A stretch of 64,000 nucleotides of DNA from Struthio camelus (lineage: Eukaryota; Chordata; Aves; Struthioniformes; Struthionidae). Under the pieces are notes generated by a model. That model ran no database searches. It was not told the DNA's origin and saw only the letters and a list, made by a program, of their open reading frames with translations. The stretch covers positions 82,255,987 to 82,319,986 of the forward strand of contig NC_090942.1 in the NCBI RefSeq assembly GCF_040807025.1, read 5' to 3'. Positions 34,317 through 49,020 of the stretch are shown here, piece by piece. How positions within the stretch are numbered: the stretch's first letter is position 1; each line of letters begins with the position of its first letter. The position numbers and the translations under genes were made by a program.

Positions 34317-37300
34317 CTCATTCACTTTGTGCTTGGGTTAATAAGATATGAGGTCATTCTTTCTTGAGAAAGGGTTTTGTGGTCTGGCAAGGGAAAAAAG
34401 CCATATTCAGCATTTTTAAGCTGTCTCTTGCTGGGGAAAAGCTCAGCTTTCCTGAGGAGCCCACTTTTCACAGGGAGATCTGGCATGGAATGAAGGGCTA
34501 TCCTTCAGATTGCTCAATCCTAATCCTCTGAATTTATGGGACCACTGTATAATAAAAGGAAATACATTTATTCATATATGCATACACGGATGTCTATATA
34601 GGCCACATTTTACATATAATAGAAATAAGATTTTAGATATATTTTACATAAATACATATGGGGAATATATGTACATATGTATACACATACATATACTTTA
34701 TATGTGTATGTAGACATATCTATTTGCATGCAACAGTAAGGCTGAGAAGTAACAGGAAGTTCTTCTCTATTGGAAGACCATCTGTGTGGCAGATAACTGA
34801 GATACCAAATAAATATTCATTCAAAAATCCACTCCTGATAACCTGGGATAAATTCATGTATTTCCCTATAGAGTTGTGGTTTGGTGCTGAGTGCATTACA
34901 GTCGTGGACTACCTTCATCCTTTCTCCTGTCTTTTTTTTTTTCCCCCTTAATTTAGGGTTGTTTTATTTTTCATTCACTGGTTCTGGTTTGTGAGGGTGG
35001 ATATTGACTACATTATTCACTTGGCTTGTTCCATGAAATTTGGTAACGTTATTTGGTAGCATTAGTCATGTCAATAGGGGAAGCAGGAGTGTTTACATGT
35101 GCCTACATGTAAAAGTTACAGCTTTGGTTGTGATTTTTAGGTGTGAGTGAGTGCAAAACTTGGAACATTTGGGGAGCAGGCAAGCGGAGAGTGCAAATAC
35201 ACATAAATAAGATTTGCTCAGACTGAAACTGGGCTAAACAATAAATCACCTTCTGGTAGAATGCAGGCATAGGGTGTTTCAACTCAAAGTAAATTGGTTT
35301 GGAAAAGTTACAGGCAACTGAAAATCTAAGATTAAAAAATGTGTATAGAAGGAAAGGACACAGGACTGATCTGGTTAGGGAGAAAGGGCTGGCAAGGGAT
35401 TATGAAACCTCATGTCTGGGACTGTATCTTGTGGTGGAGAAGCATTTACCACATCAACCAATGTGTGTTGGAGGGAACTTAAAGCCTTTTCCCCTTCCCT
35501 CCTTCTTCTCAGTAAATTCATATCTGAATGAACTCTAGCTTTCACCATCCAAAATGCTAAGCTGCCTGTCTGTATCTAGAAAGCATCCATCCTGAGGTTT
35601 TTCTGGTTTGTCCCAGTATACCACATACCTAGCAGTATATCATACTGATGAGTTAGAAGATTAACAGGTATGACTATAATGTATGATTAAAGAATAAGAT
35701 CTTAAAACAAAAACTGACAAGTAATGCATAGGTTCACACTGAAGAAACAGTATTTTTACCATCATTGTCAAGTTCTGACTGTGTGAAAGGAATACCTCAT
35801 ACTACCTCACACTGAGTCAGTACTAATGTTTAATGGGAAAATAGTAGTTGTTGCCCTTTAGGTATTAAAACAATAGCTGAAGGATTAATCATTCTAAGTT
35901 TAATGTAGACATGACCAAGCCTTTTTCCTAAAATTAAATACACTTTTATTGAGTATTATTTCCATGTCATAACTGATTCAGTTCTCCCTCGACTTTCTGA
36001 CTGCTAAATGGAAAGAATGCATTTCAAATTTTGAAAATGACTGTTTTGTTATGTCCTGCTATGGAAATGCAGTTAATGTGTATTCAAATAAATTGTTTCT
36101 TTCAATTTTGGATTTTGTCTTTCTTGGTTTTGATTTTTTTTTTTAAATAAGTTTTTTTTTTTAAATAATTGCATAAGGATTACTTTGTATATTATATACA
36201 ATTGGAGTTCTTTAAGAACAACTCCACCTTACAATCATATTTCCTCTTCCCAGGACACCTTTTTTCCAGAAATTTTCAAAATACTGTGAAGTTTTAAAAT
36301 ATAATTTGCAAATCTTAATGCTAGCTTGATTTAAAGCCCAAATAATTACTTCCATTGGTGTTAATGGCTATGTTTCAAATACTGTGTCTTCACCCGTTGA
36401 TATAATGGGATGAAACAGAAAAATATTTTAACACTGCACGGTAGTACCAGGCAATATTCCCAGAAAACATACACACAGAAAAGAATATTATATCAATCAA
36501 AAACTGCAGAACGCAATACCTGAAGTGAAGTTTGAGTGGGACATGACCATTATCTTCTCCCAATCTACTCCCAAATGTCGTGGAATTTTATATGGGAAAA
36601 AAGGTTACCTCTGCATTGCAAAATCTTTGTGCAGCTTTTGTTCAGTGCATATTGACTTAAAGAGTAGTTCAGTAAGGTTATATTAGCATGGCCCCTTGGG
36701 AAAAAAATTTGGAACATTGCCTTGAAATAATTAATATAAGCATTGCTTGGAAATGAGTAAACACTAATCCTAGACGTCATCCTAATAGTCTCAGCTGGAA
36801 TTGGAATTCCTGGTTTCCACACTCTATTTGCCATCCATTCTGTTTGCAATACTTCTTCCTTTTGTTAGATAGGCTGAAGAAATTCAGAAGGCCTAGCAAA
36901 ATTTATTTGAATCCGTGCTCAAACAGCATGCTAAGTTAGAGATTTTTATAAAAATTAGTCTAGAAGTGACTAGAAAATCTGCACAGAAACCATATGAATA
37001 GAGACTTTTTTCCCTTGAAAAATTAGGCTGCTATTACTTGTGAGTTGTTGGAATGCTTTGTGTTCAACCTCTGCTGAACAACTGCAACCGATAGCCTGCA
37101 GGCTATCATCATATGTACAAAACTCAGCTAAGCCAGATGTAGCACTCAATTACTATAACTTCTGTTATAACAACTCTATAACTGATTCCACAGTTGGAGA
37201 CAAACAGCGAAGTCCTGGAGCTCCCAAATATTGAAGACAGTAGCAGACAAGCAGTGTGTGCCAGATTGCTGTGCCTGGGAGCAGTTTAAACGCAACAGCA

Positions 37301-40300
37301 GTGTTTGTCTGGATGTAGGAATTAAAAGGCTGGAAAATTGCATGGAGGCTGAGGGTGGATGTAAGTCCCCAGAGCTGTGCTAGGATGCTCATCTACATGG
37401 CTAATTGCAGTTATAAGGAACAGTTCTGCATGGGTCAGTGCAGACCATATTTCAGTCCTGCTTTCCATCTTCTTAATCATCAGCATTGTGCTTAGTTCAT
37501 GATGCCTTAAGGGTCTGCGGCTGCTTCCACCTTCCTGTAGTGATGTGACCACCTCACAGTTCACTGCCTTTGACTAACCTGCTGCTGCTCTCTTCCTCCC
37601 CAGCACTGTTTGTTCCTGCTCTAGGGCCTTTCTTTAAGCACAAAAGTTTAAATCAATGAAGAGAACTACCACCATATGTGAGACCTAAGGACATGATATT
37701 GTATTTCCTTAATCCATTTTCTTTATTTCTGTCATCATTTGATGTACTAGGCCCAACTTAACCTGTCACCTCCTCAAGGTGACTAGGAGCAAGACAACTT
37801 GTTTTCCAGATTGACACAGGGTTCCTGTGAGAAAATATTAAATATGATCATATGATTAAAGTCTGCACTATATGCACAGGTCACCAAGTCAAGGTTACAC
37901 AAGGCAATTTTAAGTTGGTCATTTTTCTACCTTTGAAAGCCTTCAGATGGCAAGTGAAATAACAGTTTTCTGTCATTGTGTATGTACTTTCCTATTAGTT
38001 AGGGGCTTTTAAGTAATAAACAAAACACAAAAGTTGTACTCTAACAGTCTTTTATCTTTCCCCATTGGTAATGTTTAACCTCTGGGTACAACACCACAAG
38101 CAATTTCCAGTTGAGCTACATCAAATAGAAGCAGGCTATTCCATTCCTTTAAAAAAAAAAAAGGCTGTTCTCTGTGTGAACTGGACATTTGAGGGAGATA
38201 TATTGAAAGTTCTACTTCTTTAAATTAATTTTCCTTCAAAGTGATATCTCCATGGCATCTTTGTACATAAGTCTCCCTTTTCCCTTCATCCCCATAGTTC
38301 TTTTCTTTGTCAGCTGATCCCATGTTCTGTATGTCTCATTCCAGTGGCTAGCTCTTCCTTGCCTTGTTTTCTGGTGCAGCTGCTGCCATGCCATGTACTG
38401 ACACCAGCCTTTGTGATCATATGCTTATGTCTTGGTCGCCTGGCAGAGCTATTTTGTCTGTGCTGGCCAAAGACATGGCTGTTCATGGAGATGCTGTAGG
38501 TGCAGCGTGGAGGCAGACACATCAAATCTGTGGGAGTTTGAGCTAGTTGCCAAAACAGCTTTGGGCTCTGGAAAATACAATAAAAAAAGGTGATTTTCAA
38601 CACCTCTATTACTTGGCCAAATTTGAGCCTATTAGCACAGTACCAGCAAAAGGCATGTCACTGGCCCGGAGGCAATCCCCTCTTCTGCTAGATTTCAAAG
38701 ATGAACAATGGAGGTGTTAACATTATTTGAAAACTGATTGCAATAATTTTATAATGGAAAGCATTAGGCAACTTAAATATAGTGGCTGGTGCCAGCTCCC
38801 ACTACAGTAACACTCTACTCTGTCTCACCTAGGCTCGATAGGACAAAGTTCAGGGCAAAGTGGCAGCTTCAAGTCTGATTCCTATTTCTCTTTCAGCTCT
38901 TCTTACACTCTCATTTTTCTTCACCAAATTGTCTAATCTTGGGGGAAGAAAGTGGGGAGACAGACAGGCAAGGGACAATTCCAGGTCAGCACCTCAGAAG
39001 AATAGGCTGCAAGTGGGGCATGTGGAATAGGATACTTTTGTGGAGGAAACTGCTGTAAAGGCAGCGCAAGCTTCTTGGTACTTCTCTCTGGGAATGTTTT
39101 CTCTTCCCTGGCCTCCTTCGTATAGGATGAATATTGTGTTTCATTGAAATGTCATTACTTTGTCTTACTTTTTCTGGATTCTCTTCTCATTTATTTCAAA
39201 ACCTGGCTGCAGTCTAGGAGTACTTCCTACCAGCAACAAGACTGGGATGCCTGTCTGGGATAAATGGAGTTAAGAAAAGAGGCTAGGAAAGCAATTCCAC
39301 TGTAGTTCCACAATGAACTACATACAGTGGCTGACCAGACTCTCCTCAGGGTTTCCTTTGGGGATACCTTCCACAGAAGAGCCAGATTTGACTGTCTGTC
39401 TTTCAATTTTTACTTATCATCTAATATCATCTAATTTAATGACAGGAAATGAATAATGAAGCTCATCAGTGACAAGTTGCTTATTTAGGCCAAGTGATTT
39501 GCATCTGAACAGGAAAGGATTCAATCCACTACTTTACCAAGGGATTTGTTCTGCTTGTCACTGATATGTATCCAAACATATAGAAATACAAAAGCACTTA
39601 AAACAACTCTAGAGCGTTACTAGGTGGCAATACTAAAAAGTTTTAGCCCTTTAAAGTCTGCAGTAGTGGGATCTGACAGCAACATCCACTACCATCAATG
39701 GTGATTGGATGCTGCATAGAATTTAGCTGGTAAGAGTCCATTGCAAGATGCGTTAAGTTAGCAATATTTACTACTCCTCATAAATTCCAAGTAAAGCATG
39801 CACACCTGCTGGGATAGCTTCTAAAATAGTGATTTTTAAGTTTGTTTTCATACTCCTTCATCTGTTGTATGTCATTTCCAAGTTACAATGGTGGGGAAGG
39901 AGGAACAGAAGAAGCCAGATGAAGTGAAATATTTTTTTAACTTAAATGTGAAGGGTATTGCCTGGAGGTATTTTCAGCTACAGTCCAAGCTTTTGGAATA
40001 GAAGTTTAATTGATGTGATGTCATAAAATAAATAGAATAAATTTATGAATTGATGGTGTCTCAGTCTGGCTCTCAGTGGGTGGTAGGTATCTACATTACA
40101 AAGACCATCACGACTGGCACCTCTCTTGGCAGTGTCAGCTAGGAACCTAAGCATTACTTTGGCATGGAGATTACACTGTTCTTCAAGGTGGTCTCTCCAG
40201 GTGACAGCTTCAGCACCATCTTATATTCATGAGGGGAGGTCTGGGGGTAGGAGAGGAGGCAGAATGGGCTGTCAGCACCTAAGCGGTACCCGTCTTCCCT

Positions 40301-40760
40301 GAAGACTGTCTTCTCAAACGGTGTCATTCTGACATCTGCCACCAACATTAAAGTGAGCTGTTAAAATCTCAAGGAAGATGTTTGTTTTTTATTGTCAGGA
40401 TGTTTTTCAGGTGCTAAAAGGTCCCTTGTTAAGAAAGCGATGATGAGACGAGAAGGGTTTTCTTTGCCATTTTGAACATGGTCTCCGCGATGGAGGACCG
40501 AGCTGTTCTGCCGTTACCGTGGAAGGAGTTTGTATTGAAGCAGAGGAGGCCATAAGGGAGGGCAGCAAAGTAAAACAATGATAGAGGTTTTGGGCCCATG
40601 GAGAGGGCATGACACAAAGGAAATGAGCTGTCCTGAGAAGAAGGGGAACAGTCTGAGAAGATAGCTGACAGGTGAGTTACTGCAGTTATAGTCAAACTTG
40701 GAGGGGACAGGGCTTAGCCTAGGAAGACTATTGCCAGAATGTTAACTGCAGGTGAAAGCC

Positions 40761-40800
40761 ATGCAATTGCGTACAGACACATGCAATGCCATACAGACAC
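40761..40800 (+). repeat. 20-base tandem duplication
   Basis: Two copies of an ATGCAAT...TACAGACAC unit side by side, differing at a few positions. It is a local duplication with no known role. Confidence 0.8.
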
Positions 40801-41530
40801 AATTATAAATATAGTAGGGCTTACCCCCATTTTTGTAAGCTGAAACTCTCTCTGCATAGGTGGGGGTCAGATATTGTGAAAGCTGAAGCAATGTAACCAA
40901 ACTCTTTTTTTAAGCATTTGCTTCTATAGGTATTGCATTATTACTCCTAATTAGGGTCTGCAAATTCAGCTGTGGTGCTTTGTATCCCTGTGAACTATCA
41001 GCCAGTACTTTCAATCCAGATGTACAAGGTGAGATGTGAAGCTGCTGCTTTGTTATTGTTGTTGTTGTTGTTTTATCTGGCAAAGAGTGAAACCTACACC
41101 TTCATGGGGAGGGGAATTTTCCAGCAGTATTCCTCAGTCACCTGAGCTTTACATTATGGAAATGCTGTAATAACAGATAGTGAGTAAGAAGGGGGAAATC
41201 ATTTCAAACTAACTCTTGGTGTCCTGATGTGGGAGTGTTTGAAAATATCTACCCAGCACATGTGCCATCTCCTTTATGCTGAAAAAAAGCTGACATTTAG
41301 GCAACATGTAGTGCAATAATTCTGCAAGGCTGTATTACATCCAGGTGCTTTGCCCAGGCAAGCATAATTGTCAGGGAAGGCTTTGTCAGTCCTCATTCAT
41401 TCATGGATACTTGTGACTACATACATCATTGTTGCTAAATATAACCTGTATCCTAACAGAAATCTTGATCTGAAGAGATGATGGAGACAGAGGATTTGTA
41501 TAGTCTGGGACATTACTCACTCTTCAGAAA

Positions 41531-41688
41531 AATGAAAGGGAGGGGAAGGGGAAAAGGAAAGGGAAAGGGGGGAAGGGGGGAAGGGAGCAAGGGGAAGGGA
41601 AAGGGGAAGGGGACGGATGGGGGAAAGGGAGGGGAAGAAAAGGAAGGGGAGGGGAGAAGAGGAGAGGAGAGCGAAGAGATCTTGCGAA
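41531..41688 (+). repeat. Purine tract, GGGGAA-rich
   Basis: About 155 bases almost wholly A and G on the plus strand, with many GGGG runs (for example 41,565-41,590). It can form G-quadruplex or triplex DNA. The lysine/glycine-rich frame through it is low-complexity, not a gene. Confidence 0.93.
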
Positions 41689-43160
41689 AGTCCCCAGAAA
41701 TAGTGCTTGGCTGGAAAGATACCATTGTCATAATTATGCCAAGTCTGCACAAAGATTTTATGTCTTCTCAGTACAGTGCAGAATCATAAGACTCCAGTGA
41801 AGGTTGCCATAACCATTTCAACATAGAAGTACCTGCCAGTTGCTAGCTTCATTTACTTTTGTAATGACTGCTGCTCCCCACATTTTGAACAAAAGAAATT
41901 TAGTAGGAACAAGAGAGAGCAAATCCTTAGTCTTAGCTGTATAATTCTCGCTTCCCTGATTCCTTCCCATCCTCTCATTTCTTTAGAGGGTTAATTCATG
42001 AAGAATCATCTTGAAACTTCAGTTATGATTTCTTTTAGCATTTACACAATGTGATAATCCTGTTAATAGCATACTATTGCTAAAGTTTTCATGTCCAGGT
42101 TAATGTATACATGTTGAGTCTTGATTTCTTCCAAGGTATTTATTTGCTTTCAGGAGAGATTGTTATTTCTTTTTTGGAGGAGGTGGAAATGGTCCAGCCA
42201 TTGACCATGGTCTTCCATCCATGGTCCTACCCATATGAAAGCCCAGGAGAATTATTTTATTTATTCCCTTTTGTCACACATCTTCTGAATTCTGCTGTTG
42301 TCCTCTCAAGGCTTAATCTCTGCATCAGCTAATTGCTCTTAAAACTCTGCTTTGTTGCCACAATCAAGAATTAGTCAATGAACATTTCCTTTAGTGTTAA
42401 CCACTTGCTAAGGTTATAAATGTGTGTGCATTTGTGTATGTGTATATGAACATAAACCTGAGGGAAATATTTTATAAATAATGTCTTACACTTAAATAGT
42501 AATGAATAGAACTGATAGTGCTGAGAAAGGAATTCATACCATGAAATTAGAATGAGGCTCATGCAACAACTAAGTCTAAAAAATGGGCTTAAAGTGCAAT
42601 TTAAGTAAGATTTAACAATGTGAATTTATAATACAAATATAGTAATATTTTCTTGTTTGCAGTTAGTGGTACTGGGCTAATTAGAACTCATTCTAAATTT
42701 TGTTGCAGGCTCCATTCTAAGGCAACACTTTATAGAGTGATGTGATGAAATAAATAATTTCTGGTACTACACCAGGGAAAGCTAAATGCGAGCTCCTCCC
42801 GATGATGACTCTTCATCAGTAAATCTATACGTGATACTTAATTGACTGAGGAAAAAGGAAGAAGATTCCTACATGCTATTTGCATTCTAGGCAGCAGCTC
42901 TGCTGTCAGAATGGCCTCTTTTTTTCACAGCAAGAAGAATCCCCTTTCCTTGCTATAAGGGCTATATGTTTCATTTTGACTCAAACAATGCAATGCTTTA
43001 GTATGTACACCAGTTTAGAAGGCTAAGAAAGTGATTTGCTAAAGAAAAGAGCAGCCAGTATCTAAACATAGATACTCAGAAGGCACAGTTAGAGCATTAA
43101 AAGAGGTGAGACCTGAAGCTATACAGATTTACATTGCCTCTCGACTGGAACTGTGGTCAT
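41689..43160. other. Intergenic DNA between two low-complexity tracts
   Basis: Unique-looking AT-rich sequence with no gene recognised. Confidence 0.55.
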
Positions 43161-43162
43161 TC

Positions 43163-43430
43163 CTTTGCTTCTTTTTTCCCTGTTTCCCCAATATTTCTCC
43201 CTCTTTCCATTTCTCCTTCTTTTCCCTCCCTCCCACTTTTTTTCCTGCCTCCATTTTCTGATTTCCCTTTCTGTCTTTCCCTCAGTTTCTCCTTTTTCTC
43301 ACTCTGCTCACCCTTCCCCCCTTTTCCCCCTTTTTTCTTCCTTTTCCCTGCTTTTTCCATCCTTTTTCCTCTCCTTTTCATTTATTTTTCTTTTTTATCC
43401 CCTTTTGCCTTTCCTTTTTTCACAGTTTTT
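43163..43430 (+). repeat. Long polypyrimidine tract
   Basis: About 270 bases of C and T with few interruptions on the plus strand. The serine/phenylalanine/proline-rich open frames across it come from the composition. H-DNA-prone mirror-like stretches such as CCCCCTTTTCCCCC occur near 43,316-43,330. Confidence 0.93.
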
Positions 43431-46158
43431 CTGAAGTTCAGCAAGACTTCACACACATTTGACTATGAAGTCCTCAGGAAGCTGTGCAAGTTACTCTTGC
43501 TGTTACAAAGCTTTTCTTTTACAGTAGAGCATGAAATTTCAGAATTCAAAGGAATTGGACAGTGGATGTTTCCCTCATGGTGCTGGGATCCACTGTGATG
43601 TATAGTCCATATTAACAAACTTTGCAAAAGAAAGAGTTTAATTCCCTGCCCCAGGGGAAGGGTGGAGCAACTGTGTTTCAAGTCAGAGCATTATCGAATG
43701 TAAGATTTTAGGATGCTGGAAAGTAGCCTGCTCAGTTTTCTTGGTTCCTAGAAAATGTCCCCAACTGCTGAGCTTCACCCCCTTCAGTGAACATGCAGCA
43801 CTGCTGAAATGCATGAAATAGAATTACTTGCAGATATCTTCTGTGAAAAATTTGTTGTCTATTTTGAGTCCGGAAGATAAAGTAGAGAAATTTTCATAAG
43901 CACATACTTTTCATTACTGTTCTTGTGTAGTAGTGGAAAAGTTCCTTAGTACATGACCCACATTATGACAATGTAGGAGTCCAAAACACTGCAGTAGCTA
44001 ATGGAGAAAAGAAGTTATACCAATAAGGAAGCATATTAGATATCTCACAGAGTGCTGCATAACCAGCAGCAGCAGGGTACTAAAGGGGCTGTCCACTACC
44101 CCTCAGTGTCCTTCTGCATAAATCGTTAACTGTAAGCTGTGCAATGCAGAAGTAACTAGTGCAGTATTATCCATGAGGTCAGCTCTGCATTCATTCTGGC
44201 AACTGTTTCTTTCTAGTGATAAAGAGTACGGGAGAATGTGCATGTGTGTGTGTATGTGTGCCCATGTCTTTTGAGAAAGGAAGAGAAAAAACAAGGATTT
44301 GCAATTTATTTAAGGGTTTATGACTGGAACCTTTTCTCTTAGTCCTTAAGCTTTCTGGGAAAGTGCTGAAGATCATCTAGAGCTGCCTTTCATTTTTTTG
44401 CATTTTAGGTCCTAGAAATTTCAATATGGTTGTTATTGTTTATTGTAATTAACCCTGAATGGATTTTTCTTATTGTTAAATTGTTCTATTAGGTGAAAGC
44501 TGACCAGTTTTACTAGTTTAATTCTCTAACCTTTTAAATTATTATTTTTCCTTCAAGCACCATGTATCTCTTCTTAAGATGCCATAGACATATGTGACGT
44601 TATTGATTTAACTTAAAAAGCAGAGGGAGAAATGACTCTTTGTCTCATAGTCTGCTATAATAAAGGAGGCAGGGAAAGAATAGCTTCCCTGCATATGTCC
44701 ATGCATATGTGATGCATATGTCCATATATGCGTTCATATACAAGCACCATCTACAGTTATAGACACTTTCTTGGGGATTAAATGTGTTTAAATTTGTGGT
44801 TACTTTGAAAGCACTATGAGGCCTTCCTATTTAATTAAATTAACATTTATTCTCTTTAGTGAAACATAATGTGCATTCTCCCTTTATATTCATTCCTTTA
44901 CTGTAGGCAGTTTGGACAACATTGTTAGGTTATTTGAAAAGATTAGGTTTACCTAGGATTGTGCTTGCTTTGTGAAATGTATTCTTTCATATCTTTTCAA
45001 CTCTTAAGTTTATTTGGTAGAGAATGAATAAAAGATATTATCCTGCAGGCTAGAATACATCTAATCGCCATCTATCATATTTCAAGGTAGTTCAATCAAA
45101 TAAGTTATTTCTTTATGCATTAAGTATGTTGCTTAACCTTTTAATCCCTTAAAACAAAAACAAATCCTAATTGCATAGCACTGCAGAGATAAATAAAGTT
45201 GAAAACTTATTGTTGTTTCATATCCCCTATTTTTCATTATTCCCTTGTGAGAATATGTGTATAAAATAATATTAAATGTTCAGGCTGGTACAGACCTGGT
45301 ACACGGTGAACTCAAAAGACAGGAAGAAATAACAGACATAATGAATGCTACTATTAGGTAGAATTCAGAACTGTTGTGATTTATTATAGACCTGTTATCC
45401 TTTGTGTATTTTGTTTTCTGTTTCCCACCATACATTAAAAAAAACGGGCTAGCACTATGGGTTTGTTGTTGTGATTTCTATCACTTGACTTCAGTCAGAG
45501 CAGATGGAGTTGTCGATTTCTCTGAATGGATAAAATTGCATTAATTCATCAAGCATATCCCTGTGCAATATCAAATAAGCAACCACTTGTAGCAACTGAA
45601 ATTTAGAGTATATTTTTTCTATAGGAGATGGTTTAGCAAACTAAGTAACTGAGATATGGACAATTGAGTAACTACGTGTATGGGCACTTCCTAGGACTTG
45701 ATAAATGGGGGAATACACCTAATGCTGTGGCCAACCATTAAAATAAAGATTGAAAAACATTTTTTGTTCTACAGCTTTCTCCGTGTTTAGCTGGCTGTAC
45801 TTTAATCTGTATGAGGGGTTGGAAAGTTCTGAAATAATCTAATTTCCCTTAAAATTTGCCACTTCAAAAATCTGTTGTGAGTTTCTAAACATCATGATGG
45901 CTATTTCTTAAGACATGGCTGAAGTCATTGCTATTCTGAATGAATAAAGGATAGTAGTATGGGAAATTTCATAACTGATGCAATTTCACTTCGGTATGTG
46001 TAATAAATGGGATTTCTAGATAATGCATTTCCTGTACTATGAGACAAGTCATGCCTGGAATAAGATGAATACACTCCCTGGGATTTGATGTCCTTCCCAG
46101 ATCTCCTACTCCTCTTCCTCCTCAGACATTGCCAGTCCCCCACGTCAGCCTGTCCTGC

Positions 46159-46186
46159 AAAAAACAAACAAACAAACAAACAAACT
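46159..46186 (+). repeat. (AAAC)n microsatellite
   Basis: Five to six CAAA units after a short A-run. Confidence 0.93.
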
Positions 46187-48978
46187 CTACCTTTCTTCAC
46201 TTATGTGTTCACTATTTGTTGCTACTTCACCTTTTTGCGTGACAGTTTGCAGGCAGAACCAGCTTAAGGGGGTTTGGGCTGGTGTTCAAGTCTGAGGACA
46301 ATGAAGAAATATTTGGGGCTTGGCCGGCTGGTTCATGAGTACACATTGATAATTCTGACCTATAGTCGTATTATTCCAGATAAGCAGGTACTTTGCTGCA
46401 GGCTTCCTCTCCATTTAGCTGCAAAGGCCAAATTCTGTTATCATACTCCCAACTAAATGTATGAACTCAACACAATGCCTCTCTCTGCAGAGTCACAAGG
46501 AGAATATCTTGTACCCAAGAAGAGATTTCAGGAGAAACATGTACAGAGCTAGCTGAAAATTATCTGACACTACTTATTTTGTTGTTTTTGGAAAATGCTG
46601 ACCTGCTGAAGTTAATCTTTCCATGAAACTACATCAGGTGTGAGGGAATCTGAGTCAGGAAAGATTTCTGAGAAATTGAAGGAGGAAAGGAAAAAGGGAA
46701 TGGGAGGAAGAGACTCTGAGGACGGCATGGCTAATTGAGCTCTTATCTGAGACTTAGGTAACCCACGCTCAAGAGCTTGACCTGGATCAGGGAGCTGTTC
46801 CTGGATCTTGGAGCTCACATGTGAAATCTGTGATCACTGAGCAGAAAGGAGTTTGCTTTCAAAATATATTTGAGAAATTCTCAGCTTCATCCTAGTGAAA
46901 ACTGGAACAATAGAGGAAGGCAAAGAACGGGGGAGGAAGAGAGGGAAGGAAGAAGGAAAACTGATTGATTTGCAGGACAGACTAGCAGTTTCTAACTCTA
47001 CTTGCTCTATACGTGAGTATCCCTCAGCAGGGGTTACACTTGGAGACGTAACATGTGTGACAGGTTTCTGTCCAAGTAACTTTTCTTGAATCTCATGCCT
47101 CTTACCTTCCAAATTGTCTTCTGAGGTCAGGTTTGTTTTCCAGGAGCCAAAGAAGCCACGTCTTAAATGCAATGTATTTTAGGACAGACAAAAGTAAGGT
47201 AGTACATTTCTGCTGTGCACTTTTTTTCTGCCTGGAAGGTTTCTGGAGATGCCTTTGTCCAACTTGTTCTATTCTGATTAGCTTCTCCTTTTATTGACTC
47301 TAAATGTCCTTTCTTTGCACTGAAAGGAGCAAACCATGTTAGAATCCATTTACCAGCACTGTACTAAAACACTTTTCAAGACAAAACAGCTGATTTGCAT
47401 CATTAGTATTTGCCAAGGTTCAGATACATTATGTTTACAATTTTTTTTCTGTTTTCACCTTTCTGTGCATTGTATCATCTCAAATAATCTCAAAGCAAAA
47501 CCACCGGCCTATCAGTTTTCGCAGTCTCTGAAAGAGTGTAGTGAATAGAAATTCTTTAATAACATTAGTACTGGCTCCTCAGACATAGAAAGTGAGTCAT
47601 TGAGGCTTAAAGAATATTTGCAAAACTCCTTCTTTTTGTTTTACTCTTTATCTTTGATTTGTTACTAAAAGTTACAAGTGATTCAGTACATTCTCCTCAT
47701 GCAAAAGGTTGCTTTTAATCTCACTGATCCTGCTTTCTCCTCACACCCTTTCCTTCTTATATCTAAGCCAAAAAACAAAAAAAGAGAGGGAATAACCAAG
47801 AATAACCGGTTGCCTAAAGTGAGTTATAGTTCATGAATATTTCTCTTAGGATTGTGAAATATGCTCACTTGCTTATTAAAATCTGCAGCCACTAACTAGA
47901 TGCAAAGCAAAATTACAGTAGATACTTTGATACAGTCTGTGCTTCCTAAAGGTGGAGATGCACTATTCTAAAAAATTCTTTGATGTTTAAGAAAAAACAT
48001 TCCTTAGTTTAATTTAATAACTCATACTAATACAATGCAGTTGGGAATCCTTGATTCTACTATATAAGTTGCTAAAAGTACCATAGAAGGAAAGAGAAGT
48101 TGAAAGTAAAGACCTAGAATATCTCAGAGGATAAGGTTAGATCAGTGCTAAGTTGGAATAAAATTATTAATTATTTTTGTATGTTGATGTATAAGAAATG
48201 CTCATGCAAAAGTGATACAGGCCATACCAAACTGCAAGCTTGCAAATGGCCATCATGAAGGTCACATACTAGAGAAATGGAATACATTTTATATCTAGTC
48301 TGGCAAAGGGCAGATTAAAATTTTCATAAGTTTAGTTGTACAGTTCCCAGAAGAATTAGTTTTCAGAGAGACGCTACTTGAGTTTGCACATGTAGAAACT
48401 TATTGAATTATGTTTGCCAAACATACTCAAAGCTTCATGTTTCAGCACTTTGGAAAAAACTCACCCATGTCATATCAGTTTCCTATAAATCAACGGTATA
48501 TATGCACATGTAGACACTATATTTGTATATACGGTATGACCAAGTACATGCATCTATGAGTAGGTCTAAGGTAGGATCAGCATGATAAACAGCAATATGA
48601 TTATAGATAACCCTAACTATGTACTTATAATAATGTATAAATATGTGCACAAATTACAAAAATAAACTTAAAAGCTTTGAAACACTTTTTTTCTATTTTG
48701 AGCATATAAGATCCTAGCTATTGTAAATGCATGTGAAACTCAGAGGCAAAATAAAACATCACAGCTCTTTCAGGCTAGGCTATTTTTGGTTATTTCTGAG
48801 GAGTTTTACATATATTAATTTTAGCCTTTAATTAGTTTTATTTTTTGCCCTTATATAGCTAGAAGCAACAGTTGTGTGTTTCACTGGGATGCTGGGAATT
48901 TCCCTCTTCCAAAAGATATCAAGTTCCCTTATCTAGCCCTGCAGGGCTTTAATTTATCAAACTTTAAGATAATGAAAT

Positions 48979-49020
48979 GTTTATATATATATATAAACAT
49001 ATATATATAAAAATATATGT
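48979..49020. repeat. AT dinucleotide palindromic stretch
   Basis: Two TATATATATA blocks separated by AAAC, able to form hairpins or cruciforms. Confidence 0.85.

Larger units (their letters stand above)
33661..41530. other. Intergenic DNA, no gene recognised
   Basis: AT-rich sequence with a TG/CG dinucleotide run at 34,206-34,316, ATAT/CATA-rich words at 34,570-34,720, T-runs at 36,131-36,167, a 20-base tandem duplication at 40,761-40,800 and a (TTG)n run at 41,051-41,072. No coding exon of a PTHLH neighbour was recognised. Confidence 0.6.

Noticed and set aside
39625..39640. CTCF-like word CTAGGTGGCA
   Set aside because: Only the core matches and the flanking consensus positions do not. 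Too weak to call.
41478..41789. A 103-codon Gly/Lys-rich open frame resembling a basic protein
   Set aside because: It comes from the GGGGAA purine tract.
43134..43598. A 154-codon Ser/Phe/Pro-rich open frame
   Set aside because: It is a translation of a polypyrimidine tract, not a membrane protein.
41483..46186. CRISPR-like spaced repeats
   Set aside because: The repeated words here are microsatellites with no regular spacers, and the genome is clearly vertebrate.
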